A stretch of DNA of 64,000 bases, from contig DASPIB010000001.1 in the NCBI GenBank assembly GCA_035629335.1, positions 186,001 through 250,000 on the forward strand, in the 5' to 3' direction. The notes below the pieces were generated by a model. That model did not search any database. It was not told the origin of the DNA and saw only the letters and a list, made by a program, of their open reading frames with translations. The position numbers were made by a program, and so were the translations under genes. Shown one piece after another: positions 48,001 to 55,993 of this stretch (its first letter is position 1; each line of letters begins with the position of its first letter). Source of the stretch: Verrucomicrobiia bacterium. Lineage in GTDB: Bacteria > Patescibacteriota > Saccharimonadia > Saccharimonadales > Saccharimonadaceae.

Positions 48001-50166
48001 ATGCAGACATTATTCGTAGTGACACTTATTACCGTTAGCCTGGTGAACCTGATTTTGGGCGGGGTAGTGATTGCTAGTGGTCGCAAAAGCCTCTATCATA
48101 GTTATTTCTTCGGCCTGGCCACAGCCGTATTCTGCTGGTCGGCCGGTATTGCATTATTTTTGGGTGCACATGATGCAGAAATGGCCACTGTTTCGGCAAA
48201 GATTTATTACATCAGCGCGGCAATTATCGGCTACTGTCTACTGGGGTTGGCACTGACGCTTCCAAATGCTGATGGGCATAAGCCGCATCGGCCGCTTTTG
48301 GCTGGTTTGGCAATTCCCTTGTTTGGAATCGTCCTGTTGCTGCTCCCCGATAATCTTTTTATTGACCAAGTAGTACTGCAACCAGGCGGTAATGAAGTAG
48401 TGCTGGCTGCTATTCCGTACGCTACTTATACAATCTACTTTATGACTTGTATTGTGTCAGCGGTGTTTATTATCGCCAAAAAATATCTGCGGGCGAAGCT
48501 CCTCCAAAAGAAAATTATCGCTGCCCAGCTCGGCTTTATATTAGCTGGCTTGCTGTCAGCTGGTTTGTTTGGCGTATTGTTTAATTTATTATTGCCGTTA
48601 TTTGGAAATTATAAGCTTATCTGGGCAGGGCCGCCCTTTACTTTAATATTAGTAATTTTGGTGTTCTATGCCATAATTCGCCATGGTCTGTTTGATGTGC
48701 GGCGGGCGCTAGCGCAATCAATTGCCTATGTGCTGTCTTTGATATCAGTTGGGGTGATGTACGGTGCGGCTGTGTTTGGCGTTACGTTTCTATTATTTAG
48801 CGGCGAGCAGCTCAATATGCTGCAAAACATCATCTATATTACTCTGGCAATTATTCTCGCCTTTACCTTCCATCCGCTCAAAAGTTTTTTCGACCGCTTA
48901 ACTGATAAAATTTTCTACCGCTACGATTATGACCTACAGGACGTGCTCAACACGCTCAGTGACATTACAACTTACGAGATTAACCTGAAGCGGGTTTCAA
49001 CCAAAGCGGCCGAATTTATTGCTTCGGCAATTAAGGCGTCGTTTGTGTCGGTGTATGTACAAAATTCCGAGCCGCGTTATTATAAAATTGGCAAAGCTCC
49101 CGAGGTAACCGATGAAACTGTGTTGCTTAGGTTACTCAAAAAACAAGAAACTAAAATTATCATGACGCATCGGCTCGAACTGGGTGACGGTGGACTACGC
49201 GAACTGCTTGAAGCGAATGGTATTACTCTGGTGGCACGGCTCGAAACCTCGCGTGAGCTAATTGGCTTTATGTATTACGGCGAAAAACTATCTGGCAACT
49301 TTTATAATGCCAAAGATATCCAGGTGATACGGACCGCTGCTAGCGAGCTGGCCTTAGCGATTCAAAACAGCCTGCGCTTCGCAGAAATCAATAAATTTAA
49401 CGAAACCCTGCAAGCCAAAGTCGATATTGCCACCGAAAAATTACGCCATACCAACCAAAAGTTGAAACAGCTCGATGCCGCAAAGGACGAATTTGTCAGC
49501 ATGGCCTCGCATCAATTGCGGACACCACTGACCAGCATCAAAGGCTATTTGAGCATGGTGATTGAAGGCGATGCCGGCAAGCTTAACCCAACCCAAGAAA
49601 AACTACTCAAAGAAGCCTTTACCAGCTCTGAACGCATGGTCCGATTAATTGGCGATTTCTTAAACGTTTCACGTATCCGGACCGGCAAGTTTATCCTCGA
49701 AAAATCAGAGGTGAATCTGGCAGAGCTGGTGAAAGATGAAGTAGAACAGCTTCGCAGTACGGCCGATTCGCGGCAGTTAACGCTTGAGTATGAAGCGCCA
49801 AGCGCCATTCCTACTTTGCAGCTTGATCATAATAAAATTCAGCAGGTAATTATGAACCTCATCGATAACGCCATTTTTTATTCACATGCCGGCGATTCGA
49901 TTAAAATCGAGCTCTTAAAAGACGATAAAAATGTTGTGTTACGTATAAAAGATACTGGCATTGGGGTGCCGGCCAAAGAAAAACCGCGATTGTTTACCAA
50001 GTTTTATCGGGCGTCAAACGCCAGGCGACAGCGGCCAGATGGGACGGGTATTGGTTTATTCATGGCCCAGAAAATTATTGTCGCTCATGGCGGTAGTATC
50101 ATCTTTGAATCCGAGGAAGGGAAGGGGAGCACTTTTGGCTTTAGACTGCCTCTCAAGAAGAAATAG
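48001..50166 (+). CDS. Sensor histidine kinase with 7TM-like membrane domain and GAF-like linker
   Basis: Seven to eight hydrophobic helices (residues 1-285), resembling the HisKA_7TM sensor region; a GAF-like domain (about 310-460); a coiled coil; HisKA with KDEFVSMASHQLRTPLTSI and phosphoacceptor His504; and an ATPase with NLIDNAIFYS, IKDTGIGVP, GTGIGLFMAQKI and GSTFGFRLPL. Complete, 721 residues. The signal is unknown. No receiver domain; the separate receiver at 46101-46481 is a candidate partner. Confidence 0.93.
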   Translation: MQTLFVVTLITVSLVNLILGGVVIASGRKSLYHSYFFGLATAVFCWSAGIALFLGAHDAEMATVSAKIYYISAAIIGYCLLGLALTLPNADGHKPHRPLLAGLAIPLFGIVLLLLPDNLFIDQVVLQPGGNEVVLAAIPYATYTIYFMTCIVSAVFIIAKKYLRAKLLQKKIIAAQLGFILAGLLSAGLFGVLFNLLLPLFGNYKLIWAGPPFTLILVILVFYAIIRHGLFDVRRALAQSIAYVLSLISVGVMYGAAVFGVTFLLFSGEQLNMLQNIIYITLAIILAFTFHPLKSFFDRLTDKIFYRYDYDLQDVLNTLSDITTYEINLKRVSTKAAEFIASAIKASFVSVYVQNSEPRYYKIGKAPEVTDETVLLRLLKKQETKIIMTHRLELGDGGLRELLEANGITLVARLETSRELIGFMYYGEKLSGNFYNAKDIQVIRTAASELALAIQNSLRFAEINKFNETLQAKVDIATEKLRHTNQKLKQLDAAKDEFVSMASHQLRTPLTSIKGYLSMVIEGDAGKLNPTQEKLLKEAFTSSERMVRLIGDFLNVSRIRTGKFILEKSEVNLAELVKDEVEQLRSTADSRQLTLEYEAPSAIPTLQLDHNKIQQVIMNLIDNAIFYSHAGDSIKIELLKDDKNVVLRIKDTGIGVPAKEKPRLFTKFYRASNARRQRPDGTGIGLFMAQKIIVAHGGSIIFESEEGKGSTFGFRLPLKKK

Positions 50167-50338
50167 GGCCAGGTAGCTCAAAATAAAAAGTGCGTAGTCG
50201 CTGTTATTCGCCTCATCTTATCATCGGTATAAGTAAGCTAGAAATTATCTTACTACAATACTTTTAAAAAGAGGCGATAAGTCTAGCCACCTGTGGGCGT
50301 TTCTGTGGTGACCACATATTTCGGTCGCAGTCTAGGAG

Positions 50339-50554
50339 TTAAAAAATAATCCGGATACCTTCAACAATAATCCAAATCAGCACCACCAACACTCCGACGC
50401 CAATGCCAACTGGTTTTACCACTCGCTTTTTGTCGTGCCACCACTGACCGATCTTACTGCGCTCGACGGCTTCGTAGCGACGGATCGTCGGGTTAGTGCT
50501 GGCAGCATCGGGGCCGGTATATGGCTTATCTCGTTTCTTCTTTGTCTTCGTCAT
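50339..50554 (-). CDS. Small membrane protein with C-terminal helix (71 aa)
   Basis: A basic, soluble N-terminal 45 residues (KTKKKRDKPYTGPDAAS), then one hydrophobic helix of about 20 residues (GIGVGVLVVLIWIIVEGIRI). No family recognised. TACAAT on the minus strand ends 8 bases before the ATG at 50554, giving a leaderless mRNA. It lies downstream of the LPATG surface protein gene, beyond its terminator. Confidence 0.6.
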   Translation of the reverse strand: MTKTKKKRDKPYTGPDAASTNPTIRRYEAVERSKIGQWWHDKKRVVKPVGIGVGVLVVLIWIIVEGIRIIF

Positions 50555-50571
50555 ATGTAATTATTGTACCA

Positions 50572-50602
50572 AAAAGCACCCCTTTGTTACAGGGGTGCTT
50601 TT
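50572..50602. terminator. Terminator of the LPATG surface protein gene
   Basis: A 12-bp perfect stem AAAAGCACCCCT/AGGGGTGCTTTT with a 7-base loop; T-runs on both strands. It is 34 bases beyond the stop at 50636 on the minus strand. Confidence 0.85.
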
Positions 50603-50635
50603 TATAAGGTTAGTATCCGGAGCGGTCAGACTCTT

Positions 50636-52519
50636 TTAGCGGTGCAGTGCATCGCGCAGGGCGCGGCGGCTTGCGAAGTAGCTATGTACTCCGAGGCCAA
50701 GGGCGCTACTGCCGATAATACCACCAATTACCATTTCCGGACCAGTTGCAGGTAGCTCGGTTGGAACACCAGGCTTTTGTGGTTGTGGGTTATGTGGATT
50801 TTGTGGTGGAACAACAGGAGGTTGCTCAACAGTTATTTCTACTTTACAGCCATTACCAGTTACATCTTTTACCAGCTTACCGTCTACCATGAAGTTTACT
50901 TTAGCGGTAGCAACATAGCTGCCAGGTTGGCCGTACTTGTGTGATACCGGCAAGGTTTCAAGGGTGCGAGTTGCGCTTTGATTGTCGCCAAAGTCGATCA
51001 CAATGTCGCGCACAGTGACGTTGCCGCCAGTCTTTACGGTTAGGTTAAAGCTGTATTCATCGCGGGTGCCGTCTTTGCGGATCGCGGTTAGCTTCTCACA
51101 GATGTAAACAGGTTTTACTGGTTCTTCATCAACTGAGAACGGCTTTTCACACTTCGCATCAGTAACAGTTTGTTCTTTGCCATTTACTACACCGGTAACC
51201 AATGCTTTGACTTTGTAGTTACCCTTGTCGCTAATAGTGTAGACGTCGCTTTCTTTGGTGCTGGTAAAGCGGTCAACTTCTTGGCCGTCTTTGGTTACGA
51301 CATAGGTAACTTGCTTGAAGGTTGCGTTCGTAGTAGTGTACTTAGTCGTAAAGCGGAACTGGGTGCGACTAATTTTATCAACGGTCAGGAGGTCACAAGT
51401 GATTTTGCCTTCTTCAGGCTGGCATTCTTTTGGCACGGTAACATTGGCATTGTCGTCTTTGCTGCCGTGATCGGTTTCAACGGTCGCCTTGTTGGTGAGC
51501 TTATTAGGGCCACATTCAGGCAGTTGGGCGTTATTGCCAACTTGAGCGGTAAAGATAACGTAAGCTGTGCTATTAAGCGAGTAGCTACCGATATTTACCC
51601 CACCCTTGGTAACATCATCAGTCAGTTGTTTGCCGTTAGGGAACGAGGTAGTGTAAAGCTTAGTAGTGCCAGGTACGTAGGTAATGCCGTTTGGAAGCAT
51701 ATCCTTCACGACTACGTTATCCTGCTGTACTTCGCCAGTGTTCTTGTATTTAATGCGGTATTCAACTTTATCGCCAGGCTGAGCAGTGATGTCTTTGGCC
51801 CATTTTTGGTAGTCACCCAGCTTCTGAACAGTTTTCTGCATTTCAAAGCTTGGCGTTTGGCTGCCTTGCACCTTAACTTTAAAGGTAACGTAACCGCTGT
51901 ATTCAAAACAACCAGGTACTTTACCATCGAGCTTGTCGTAGCCAACCAAGGCTCCGGCGCTGGTAACAATGCCATCGCTTAGGTTAGCACCAGTTTGGCC
52001 AAATACATTGTTGTAGAACTTGGCAGAACCAGCGACGTAAGCTAGGTTAAAGTCGCTTGCGCTTCTTAAAATAGCTTGGTCCCAAATTTTTTTAGGCTCA
52101 GCGTTATTGGCGGTAACGAAGCCGTCGATTTGGATTTGCTTACCAGTGTTGGTTGGCACATTGGCCATCACACGGGTATTTTCAGCTACCAGCTTCAAAT
52201 TCTCGGCAGCGTTGTTATGAACGTACATGCGCACCAGGTATTCTTTACCGGGTTGCACGGTAATTTCATCTTCCCAGCCACCCAAGCCTGTGTTTGAGGC
52301 ATCTTTAATAGTCACAAAGTTGCGCTCGTCACCGTAGGTTGGGTTGTTGGTGATTGAGTTAAAGGTAATATAGTGCGCGGGCTTCTCGACGGTGAAAGTT
52401 GCACGATCGATTGGGCCCCAGGCAAAAATAGCGGCGGGCACAATTGCTGCAACAGCAATTAGCGACACAGCGGCTACTCGTTTCGGAATGTTCCGAAATA
52501 CTGAGAATAGTTTCCTCAT
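50636..52519 (-). CDS. Sortase-type (LPATG) surface protein with DUF11-like domain
   Basis: A signal peptide (VSLIAVAAIVPAAIFAWG), an N-terminal beta domain to about residue 225, a DUF11-type repeat (PGDKVEYRIKYKNTGEVQ, VVKDMLPNGITYVPGT) at about 230-340, two further beta modules, the second PKD-like (DFGDNQSATRTLETLPVSHKY), a Pro/Gln linker, then LPATG (589-593), a hydrophobic helix and a basic tail. AGGAG eight bases before the ATG, a consensus-like promoter and evenly chosen codons suggest high expression. A structural surface role, perhaps a coat component, is likely. Confidence 0.9.
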   Translation of the reverse strand: MRKLFSVFRNIPKRVAAVSLIAVAAIVPAAIFAWGPIDRATFTVEKPAHYITFNSITNNPTYGDERNFVTIKDASNTGLGGWEDEITVQPGKEYLVRMYVHNNAAENLKLVAENTRVMANVPTNTGKQIQIDGFVTANNAEPKKIWDQAILRSASDFNLAYVAGSAKFYNNVFGQTGANLSDGIVTSAGALVGYDKLDGKVPGCFEYSGYVTFKVKVQGSQTPSFEMQKTVQKLGDYQKWAKDITAQPGDKVEYRIKYKNTGEVQQDNVVVKDMLPNGITYVPGTTKLYTTSFPNGKQLTDDVTKGGVNIGSYSLNSTAYVIFTAQVGNNAQLPECGPNKLTNKATVETDHGSKDDNANVTVPKECQPEEGKITCDLLTVDKISRTQFRFTTKYTTTNATFKQVTYVVTKDGQEVDRFTSTKESDVYTISDKGNYKVKALVTGVVNGKEQTVTDAKCEKPFSVDEEPVKPVYICEKLTAIRKDGTRDEYSFNLTVKTGGNVTVRDIVIDFGDNQSATRTLETLPVSHKYGQPGSYVATAKVNFMVDGKLVKDVTGNGCKVEITVEQPPVVPPQNPHNPQPQKPGVPTELPATGPEMVIGGIIGSSALGLGVHSYFASRRALRDALHR

Positions 52520-52565
52520 TTATTGACTCCTCTCGTTGCTCGTCTTCTTAAGCAATTCTGTCCAG

Positions 52566-52594
52566 ATTATATCACAAAGAATACAAAAATGCAA
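52566..52594 (-). promoter_or_regulatory. Promoter TTGCAT-17-TATAAT of the surface protein gene
   Basis: Minus strand: -35 at 52594-52589, -10 at 52571-52566, 17 bases apart. A leader of about 40 bases ends in a good ribosome site. Confidence 0.7.
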
Positions 52595-52671
52595 GTATAA
52601 TTGACAACTTAAGTTTAAGAATTCATCGAGCTCCAGCGCGCCACGCGCCCCTGAGCCTTCGGTGTGCATCA

Positions 52672-52703
52672 GTCCCCAGTTCGACTTCGGTCGGGCTGGG
52701 GAC
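52672..52703 (+). terminator. Hairpin GTCCCCAG/CTGGGGAC upstream of the MFS gene
   Basis: An 8-bp outer stem with inner CGAC-TTCG-GTCG. No gene is evident just before it on the plus strand; the 150 bases upstream hold only GC-rich sequence without a clear frame. It may stop readthrough or terminate an unseen small RNA. Confidence 0.5.
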
Positions 52704-52788
52704 TTCTTCGTTTTACTTCATTGACAGTGCGAGCATCCTCCGGTATGTTCAGTAGCGTCGGCTATTCGTCCGCTGAAAGGTAAGTCAG

Positions 52789-53982
52789 GTGCAAATTGTT
52801 AGTTTGCCGCTGCTTCGAGCACGGATAGCGATTACCACTGCTTTTTCAGTGGCACCGATTATGGTGCCGTATCTCAGCGGAATCGGCCTCAGCCAATTTC
52901 AAATTGGCATGAGTCAGGCGACGTTTATGCTGGCTGCCTTCTGTTTTGATATCCCTGCCGGTTGGCTCGCCGACAAAACCAGCCGTAAGAGCTGTGTCGT
53001 TGTAGCTGATATCGTGATGGCGCTGTGCTTTTTGGCGTATACCCAGGTAGATAGTTTCCTGGATGTGCTGCTACTTGAAGCACTGCTTGGTATTGGAGTG
53101 TCACTCATTAGCGGATCAGACGATGGCTTGGTGGCAGCCTATTGCCAACGGCTGCGTCGTGATATGTCGAAGGAGCTGATACTGCATCACCAGTTGGCGG
53201 CCGTATCGGCAGCTGTTTTGTTGGCGATGGGTGGGTTTGTTGCGGCAAACTTTGGCTATACATGGGCATTTATTTTTGGTGCCGGGCCATATGTTTTTGG
53301 AGCGATTGTCACGGCCCTGCTGAAGGACATCGCCCCACCCAAGGTGACCTTTTCCGATAAAAGGGATATTAAGACCGCTCTGAGAGAGATGGCGAGTATT
53401 GTTCGTTTGGTCATGGTAAACCAACAGCTGCGCTGGGCCGTGCTGGCTGGCGCAACTTCGATCCAGATGTGCCGGACATTGTTTATCGTGCAGACACCGC
53501 TGCTGCTTCTGGTGGGCGTGCCGCTCGAGGTAGTTGGCGTTATGTGGGCCGCACAACAAGGTGCGGTGCTAATCGGGACGACGCTGGCGAAGCGCTATGT
53601 TTTTCAGTGGCATATCCAGCGGTTGTTTGTGATGCCGATGTTTTTATCGTTGGCTTCGATGGCCTTGCTGGCAGTCACCGTTACCTGGTGGACGATTGGC
53701 TTGTATGGGCTGATTGCTATCGCTGGTGGTTGGTCGTCGGCCGTTGCGCGTCCGATTTTCAACACCCAGGTGCCCGCTCAGGATATTATGTCGACAGCCG
53801 CGTCGGTACGCACCAGTGTGTATATGATTTTCTACATTGTGGGCGTGCTGGTTGTGGGACTGGGCGGCAATTTTGGCGTGCAGTGGGCGCTACTTGCAAA
53901 TGTGGTACTGTTTTTGCCGTTTGCAGTGCTGTGCGCTAAGTATCTGCCGGCAAAGTTTGTGCCGCAGGGAGCGCAGGTGTAG
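52789..53982 (+). CDS. Major facilit­ator superfamily transporter
   Basis: Twelve hydrophobic segments over 397 residues. The loop after helix 2 has PAGWLADKTSRKSCVV, the MFS loop 2-3 signature (G-x-L-a-D-k-x-x-R/K). The central loop (about 185-205) separates two six-helix halves. Efflux or uptake cannot be told. GTG start at 52789, with AAAGGT upstream. Confidence 0.88.
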   Translation: MQIVSLPLLRARIAITTAFSVAPIMVPYLSGIGLSQFQIGMSQATFMLAAFCFDIPAGWLADKTSRKSCVVVADIVMALCFLAYTQVDSFLDVLLLEALLGIGVSLISGSDDGLVAAYCQRLRRDMSKELILHHQLAAVSAAVLLAMGGFVAANFGYTWAFIFGAGPYVFGAIVTALLKDIAPPKVTFSDKRDIKTALREMASIVRLVMVNQQLRWAVLAGATSIQMCRTLFIVQTPLLLLVGVPLEVVGVMWAAQQGAVLIGTTLAKRYVFQWHIQRLFVMPMFLSLASMALLAVTVTWWTIGLYGLIAIAGGWSSAVARPIFNTQVPAQDIMSTAASVRTSVYMIFYIVGVLVVGLGGNFGVQWALLANVVLFLPFAVLCAKYLPAKFVPQGAQV

Positions 53983-54000
53983 CGGCAGAATAGTGCAATA

Positions 54001-54036
54001 GTTCCCAGGTTGGTGCATTACCGGCCTGGGACTTTT
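54001..54036 (+). terminator. Intrinsic terminator of the MFS gene
   Basis: TCCCAGG/CCTGGGA with inner GGT/ACC pairing, then ACTTTTAAT. Confidence 0.75.
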
Positions 54037-54116
54037 AATAATAAAAGAGCCCCTTCAATTTAGAGGCATCATGTTGGCTTCACAAATCAGATCATAACAA
54101 TGCAAAAAATGGTTGA

Positions 54117-54167
54117 GAGAGGAGCTGCTCAACCCTAGTAGGTATACTAGTAAGAGTAACTCCTCTC
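54117..54167. repeat. Nested inverted repeats in a gene-free stretch
   Basis: GAGAGGAG (54117-54124) pairs with CTCCTCTC (54160-54167) and encloses CTAGTA/TACTAG (54135-54140 with 54145-54150). The surrounding 54037-54196 has no convincing reading frame. Function unknown. Confidence 0.35.
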
Positions 54168-54196
54168 GTAAAATTTCTGACAATTAGAAGAGGTGT

Positions 54197-54239
54197 AAGG
54201 TGCGGCGCGCGACTTCGTTGTCTTTACGCGCCGCACCTT
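54197..54239 (-). terminator. 13-bp perfect hairpin after the Pro-rich protein gene
   Basis: 54197-54209 with 54227-54239, a very GC-rich perfect stem with a 17-base loop, 5 bases beyond the stop at 54245. No clear T-run. Confidence 0.65.
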
Positions 54240-54244
54240 GGGAA

Positions 54245-55279
54245 CTAGCCGCAAATTGGGCTAGAAGGGTTGGTGACGCACGGGTCGCCGGGTGGCGCGG
54301 GCGTCTGACTAGGCGGCCCTTGGTTCACGGGCGGTGGCGTCGGTCGCGGGCTGGGCGCAGGCGGTGCGGGCGGTGCCGGCGAGTTGTAGGTCGGCGGCGG
54401 GTTCGGCGGCTCCACGGGTTGCGCGTGCGTCGGGCTCGCCGTCTGCTTCTGCCCACCAGGCTGCACCTGAGGCGGAATGTTGCCTCGGTTCTCCGGCTGC
54501 TGCGCCGAGTTCTTCGGCGCCACGCAGTTTGGTGGCGTCCCTACCGTGCCGGGTGGGCACTCGGGCTGCTGCGGGTTCGGTGGCTGCGGCGTCTGTCCGG
54601 TGGGGGTTGGCGGGTTGTCCGTCTTGCCCCGCGGGATCTCCGGCACGTCGCCTTCGAACAGGAAGTTCGAGCAACGAACCAATACCTCAGTGAAGCTGCC
54701 ATCCGGGTAGTAAATCCGCACGGACTTCAGGTCACCATTCAAGCCGGCGGTTTCCGAGACGACCAGTTTACCGTCCTGGCTGCCGGAGTTCCGGCGGCCA
54801 GGATCGGCGTTGCCGTATTGGGCGGTGCCGGACTTGATGATACCGATAACTTCCAGTGATAGCTTGTAGCCCTCTGGTGTCCAGCAGCCATCCTTGACCA
54901 ACGTGTTGGCATCGATGTAGCCACGGATGCCACGTTCGAAGGCGTAGCCGCTCACGAATACCGGGTTGGTGGTCGCTGCGTCCAACAGCTTCTGCTTGGC
55001 AGCGTCGATGTTGTCCGCGGGCAAACCGCCGGTCACTAGCTCGTGGTTTGGCCCCTGCTCCAGCTTGGCCGGGCCCGTGTTCGGGCACTGTGCTGCGCTG
55101 GATGTCGGGGTCGGCCCGATGCTGGACACCAGGGCGGCTTGCGCGCCGCTGGGCGACGGTGTGTTACCGGCTGCCCATTGCCAGAGATGGTGGACCCCGA
55201 GCACGGCTGCGACTGCGGCGATGGCGAAGCACAGCAAGGCAGCGACCAGACGGCCGCGGCTTCGAGTACCTGAAGACAT
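54245..55279 (-). CDS. Membrane-anchored protein with Pro-rich tail
   Basis: A basic N-terminus and one hydrophobic helix (LVAALLCFAIAAVAAVLGVH) act as anchor or signal peptide. A 160-residue domain follows (ATTNPVFVSGYAFERGIRGY, then SVRIYYPDGSFTEVLVR), then about 130 residues of Pro/Gln/Thr-rich low complexity with scattered Cys. The higher GC of this gene partly reflects the proline codons. No family recognised; probably an exported or surface-exposed protein. AAGGAG lies seven bases before the ATG at 55279. Confidence 0.75.
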   Translation of the reverse strand: MSSGTRSRGRLVAALLCFAIAAVAAVLGVHHLWQWAAGNTPSPSGAQAALVSSIGPTPTSSAAQCPNTGPAKLEQGPNHELVTGGLPADNIDAAKQKLLDAATTNPVFVSGYAFERGIRGYIDANTLVKDGCWTPEGYKLSLEVIGIIKSGTAQYGNADPGRRNSGSQDGKLVVSETAGLNGDLKSVRIYYPDGSFTEVLVRCSNFLFEGDVPEIPRGKTDNPPTPTGQTPQPPNPQQPECPPGTVGTPPNCVAPKNSAQQPENRGNIPPQVQPGGQKQTASPTHAQPVEPPNPPPTYNSPAPPAPPAPSPRPTPPPVNQGPPSQTPAPPGDPCVTNPSSPICG

Positions 55280-55302
55280 GTCTTTCTCCTTACTCCGAAT
55301 GG

Positions 55303-55355
55303 TTTGGACTAACGCTTTAGCGACGATGTATTCATCGACAAAACGTTAGTCCAAA
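55303..55355 (-). promoter_or_regulatory. Nested hairpin upstream of the Pro-rich protein gene
   Basis: A 12-bp perfect outer stem (55303-55314 with 55344-55355) encloses CGATG/CATCG. It lies between the terminator of the upstream unit and the ribosome site of the gene starting at 55279, so it could be an operator or a leader structure. Confidence 0.4.
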
Positions 55356-55361
55356 TGTGCA

Positions 55362-55395
55362 AGAAAAAAGACCTGCCTTTTACAGCAAGTCTTCG
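55362..55395 (-). terminator. Intrinsic terminator of the 55402-55575 unit
   Basis: Minus strand: AGACTTGC/GCAGGTCT (8 bp, one wobble) then TTTTTTC. Confidence 0.8.
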
Positions 55396-55401
55396 CAATT
55401 G

Positions 55402-55575
55402 TCAGAAAATACATTCCGGAATAATCCGGGTGGCTGCGAATGCAGCGTGGCAGAGATAAACACCGTGGCAAGCGGCAACAGCCAGGGTTATCTCCACCAC
55501 GCTACATTCGCTTGGTAGCCGTGTGCGAAAGACATGCAGTGTAATGATCCGATTTGTTAAGGACTCCTCGGTCAT
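55402..55575 (-). CDS. Possible 57-aa protein in a transcript with a long internal hairpin
   Basis: ATG at 55575, stop at 55402; the residues (TEESLTNRIITLHVF at the start, then a hydrophobic and Cys/His-rich stretch) are not recognised. The unit has a consensus-type promoter (55613-55641) and a terminator, but no Shine-Dalgarno site in the usual place. A 24-base inverted repeat covers much of the frame, so the transcript may instead be a non-coding RNA of about 250 bases. Confidence 0.35.
   Translation of the reverse strand: MTEESLTNRIITLHVFRTRLPSECSVVEITLAVAACHGVYLCHAAFAATRIIPECIF
55436..55511 (-). repeat. 24-bp inverted repeat inside the 55402-55575 unit
   Basis: 55436-55459 and 55488-55511 match at 21 of 24 positions as reverse complements. 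Two of the three non-matches become G-U pairs only if the minus strand is the RNA, which supports selection for RNA pairing on that strand. The 28-base apex can form a further short hairpin. Confidence 0.55.
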
Positions 55576-55612
55576 GATGTCTTAATAGTGGCATCACCTC
55601 ACGATCTAATAA

Positions 55613-55641
55613 ATAGTATCACATTGAACACCCAATGTCAA
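55613..55641 (-). promoter_or_regulatory. Promoter TTGACA-17-TACTAT (minus)
   Basis: Minus strand: consensus -35 TTGACA (55641-55636), 17 bases, TACTAT (55618-55613). Transcription would run leftward through 55575-55362. Confidence 0.7.
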
Positions 55642-55810
55642 TAGCTATGATCGTCGATGAACTATCGTTAGAATGGTCACGGGCACGAGCCTCTTGTCGA
55701 TGACAACGCTAACGATAACTGCCAGCACACATTGGCTAATTATAAGCAGGTTATAGTTCATATGCAAGAGGATTTTATAGTGTTTTTTACTTTTAGTTGC
55801 GATGGGGTCA

Positions 55811-55945
55811 GTAATCCAGGCCGTTTTCTGGCGGGAGACTGTAAGAATCGATCGCAATGATCGATTCTTAGCCGAACGCTTTCTCTATCTTCCGGTGAAA
55901 GATAGAGAAAAAAGTGTGCTCCCGCCAGAAAATGGCCTGGATTAC
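55811..55945 (+). ncRNA. Three-way-junction structured element, copy 2
   Basis: The 135 bases fold like copy 1. P1 is 27 pairs (55811-55837 with 55919-55945, one G-U on the plus strand). Then ACTGT, an 11-bp hairpin with loop GCAAT (55843-55869), AGCCGAACGCT, an 11-bp hairpin with loop CCGGTGA (55881-55909), and AAAAGTGTG. Helix sequences differ from copy 1 while pairing is kept. The umuD-like and umuC genes start 48 bases downstream. The 3' arm of P1 could alternatively pair with CGGGAGCAC at 55946-55954. Confidence 0.75.
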
Positions 55946-55978
55946 CGGGAGCACTAACGCCAATAGATAGTAAAAGAG

Positions 55979-55984
55979 TATAAT
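55979..55984 (+). promoter_or_regulatory. -10 box (TATAAT) of the umuD-like gene
   Basis: TATAAT ends 9 bases before the ATG at 55994. No LexA-type SOS operator is recognisable nearby. Its position places copy 2 of the structured element upstream of the start of transcription. Confidence 0.5.
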
Positions 55985-55993
55985 AAATATAAC

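Noticed and set aside
53469-53939. 156-codon frame inside the MFS gene
   Set aside because: Same-strand shadow of a clear 12-helix transporter; the composition is Gly/Arg/Ala-rich in the way out-of-frame reads are.
54200-54859. Plus-strand 219-codon frame opposite the Pro-rich protein gene
   Set aside because: Arg-rich antisense of a GC-rich Pro-rich tail. It starts inside the terminator hairpin and has no ribosome site.
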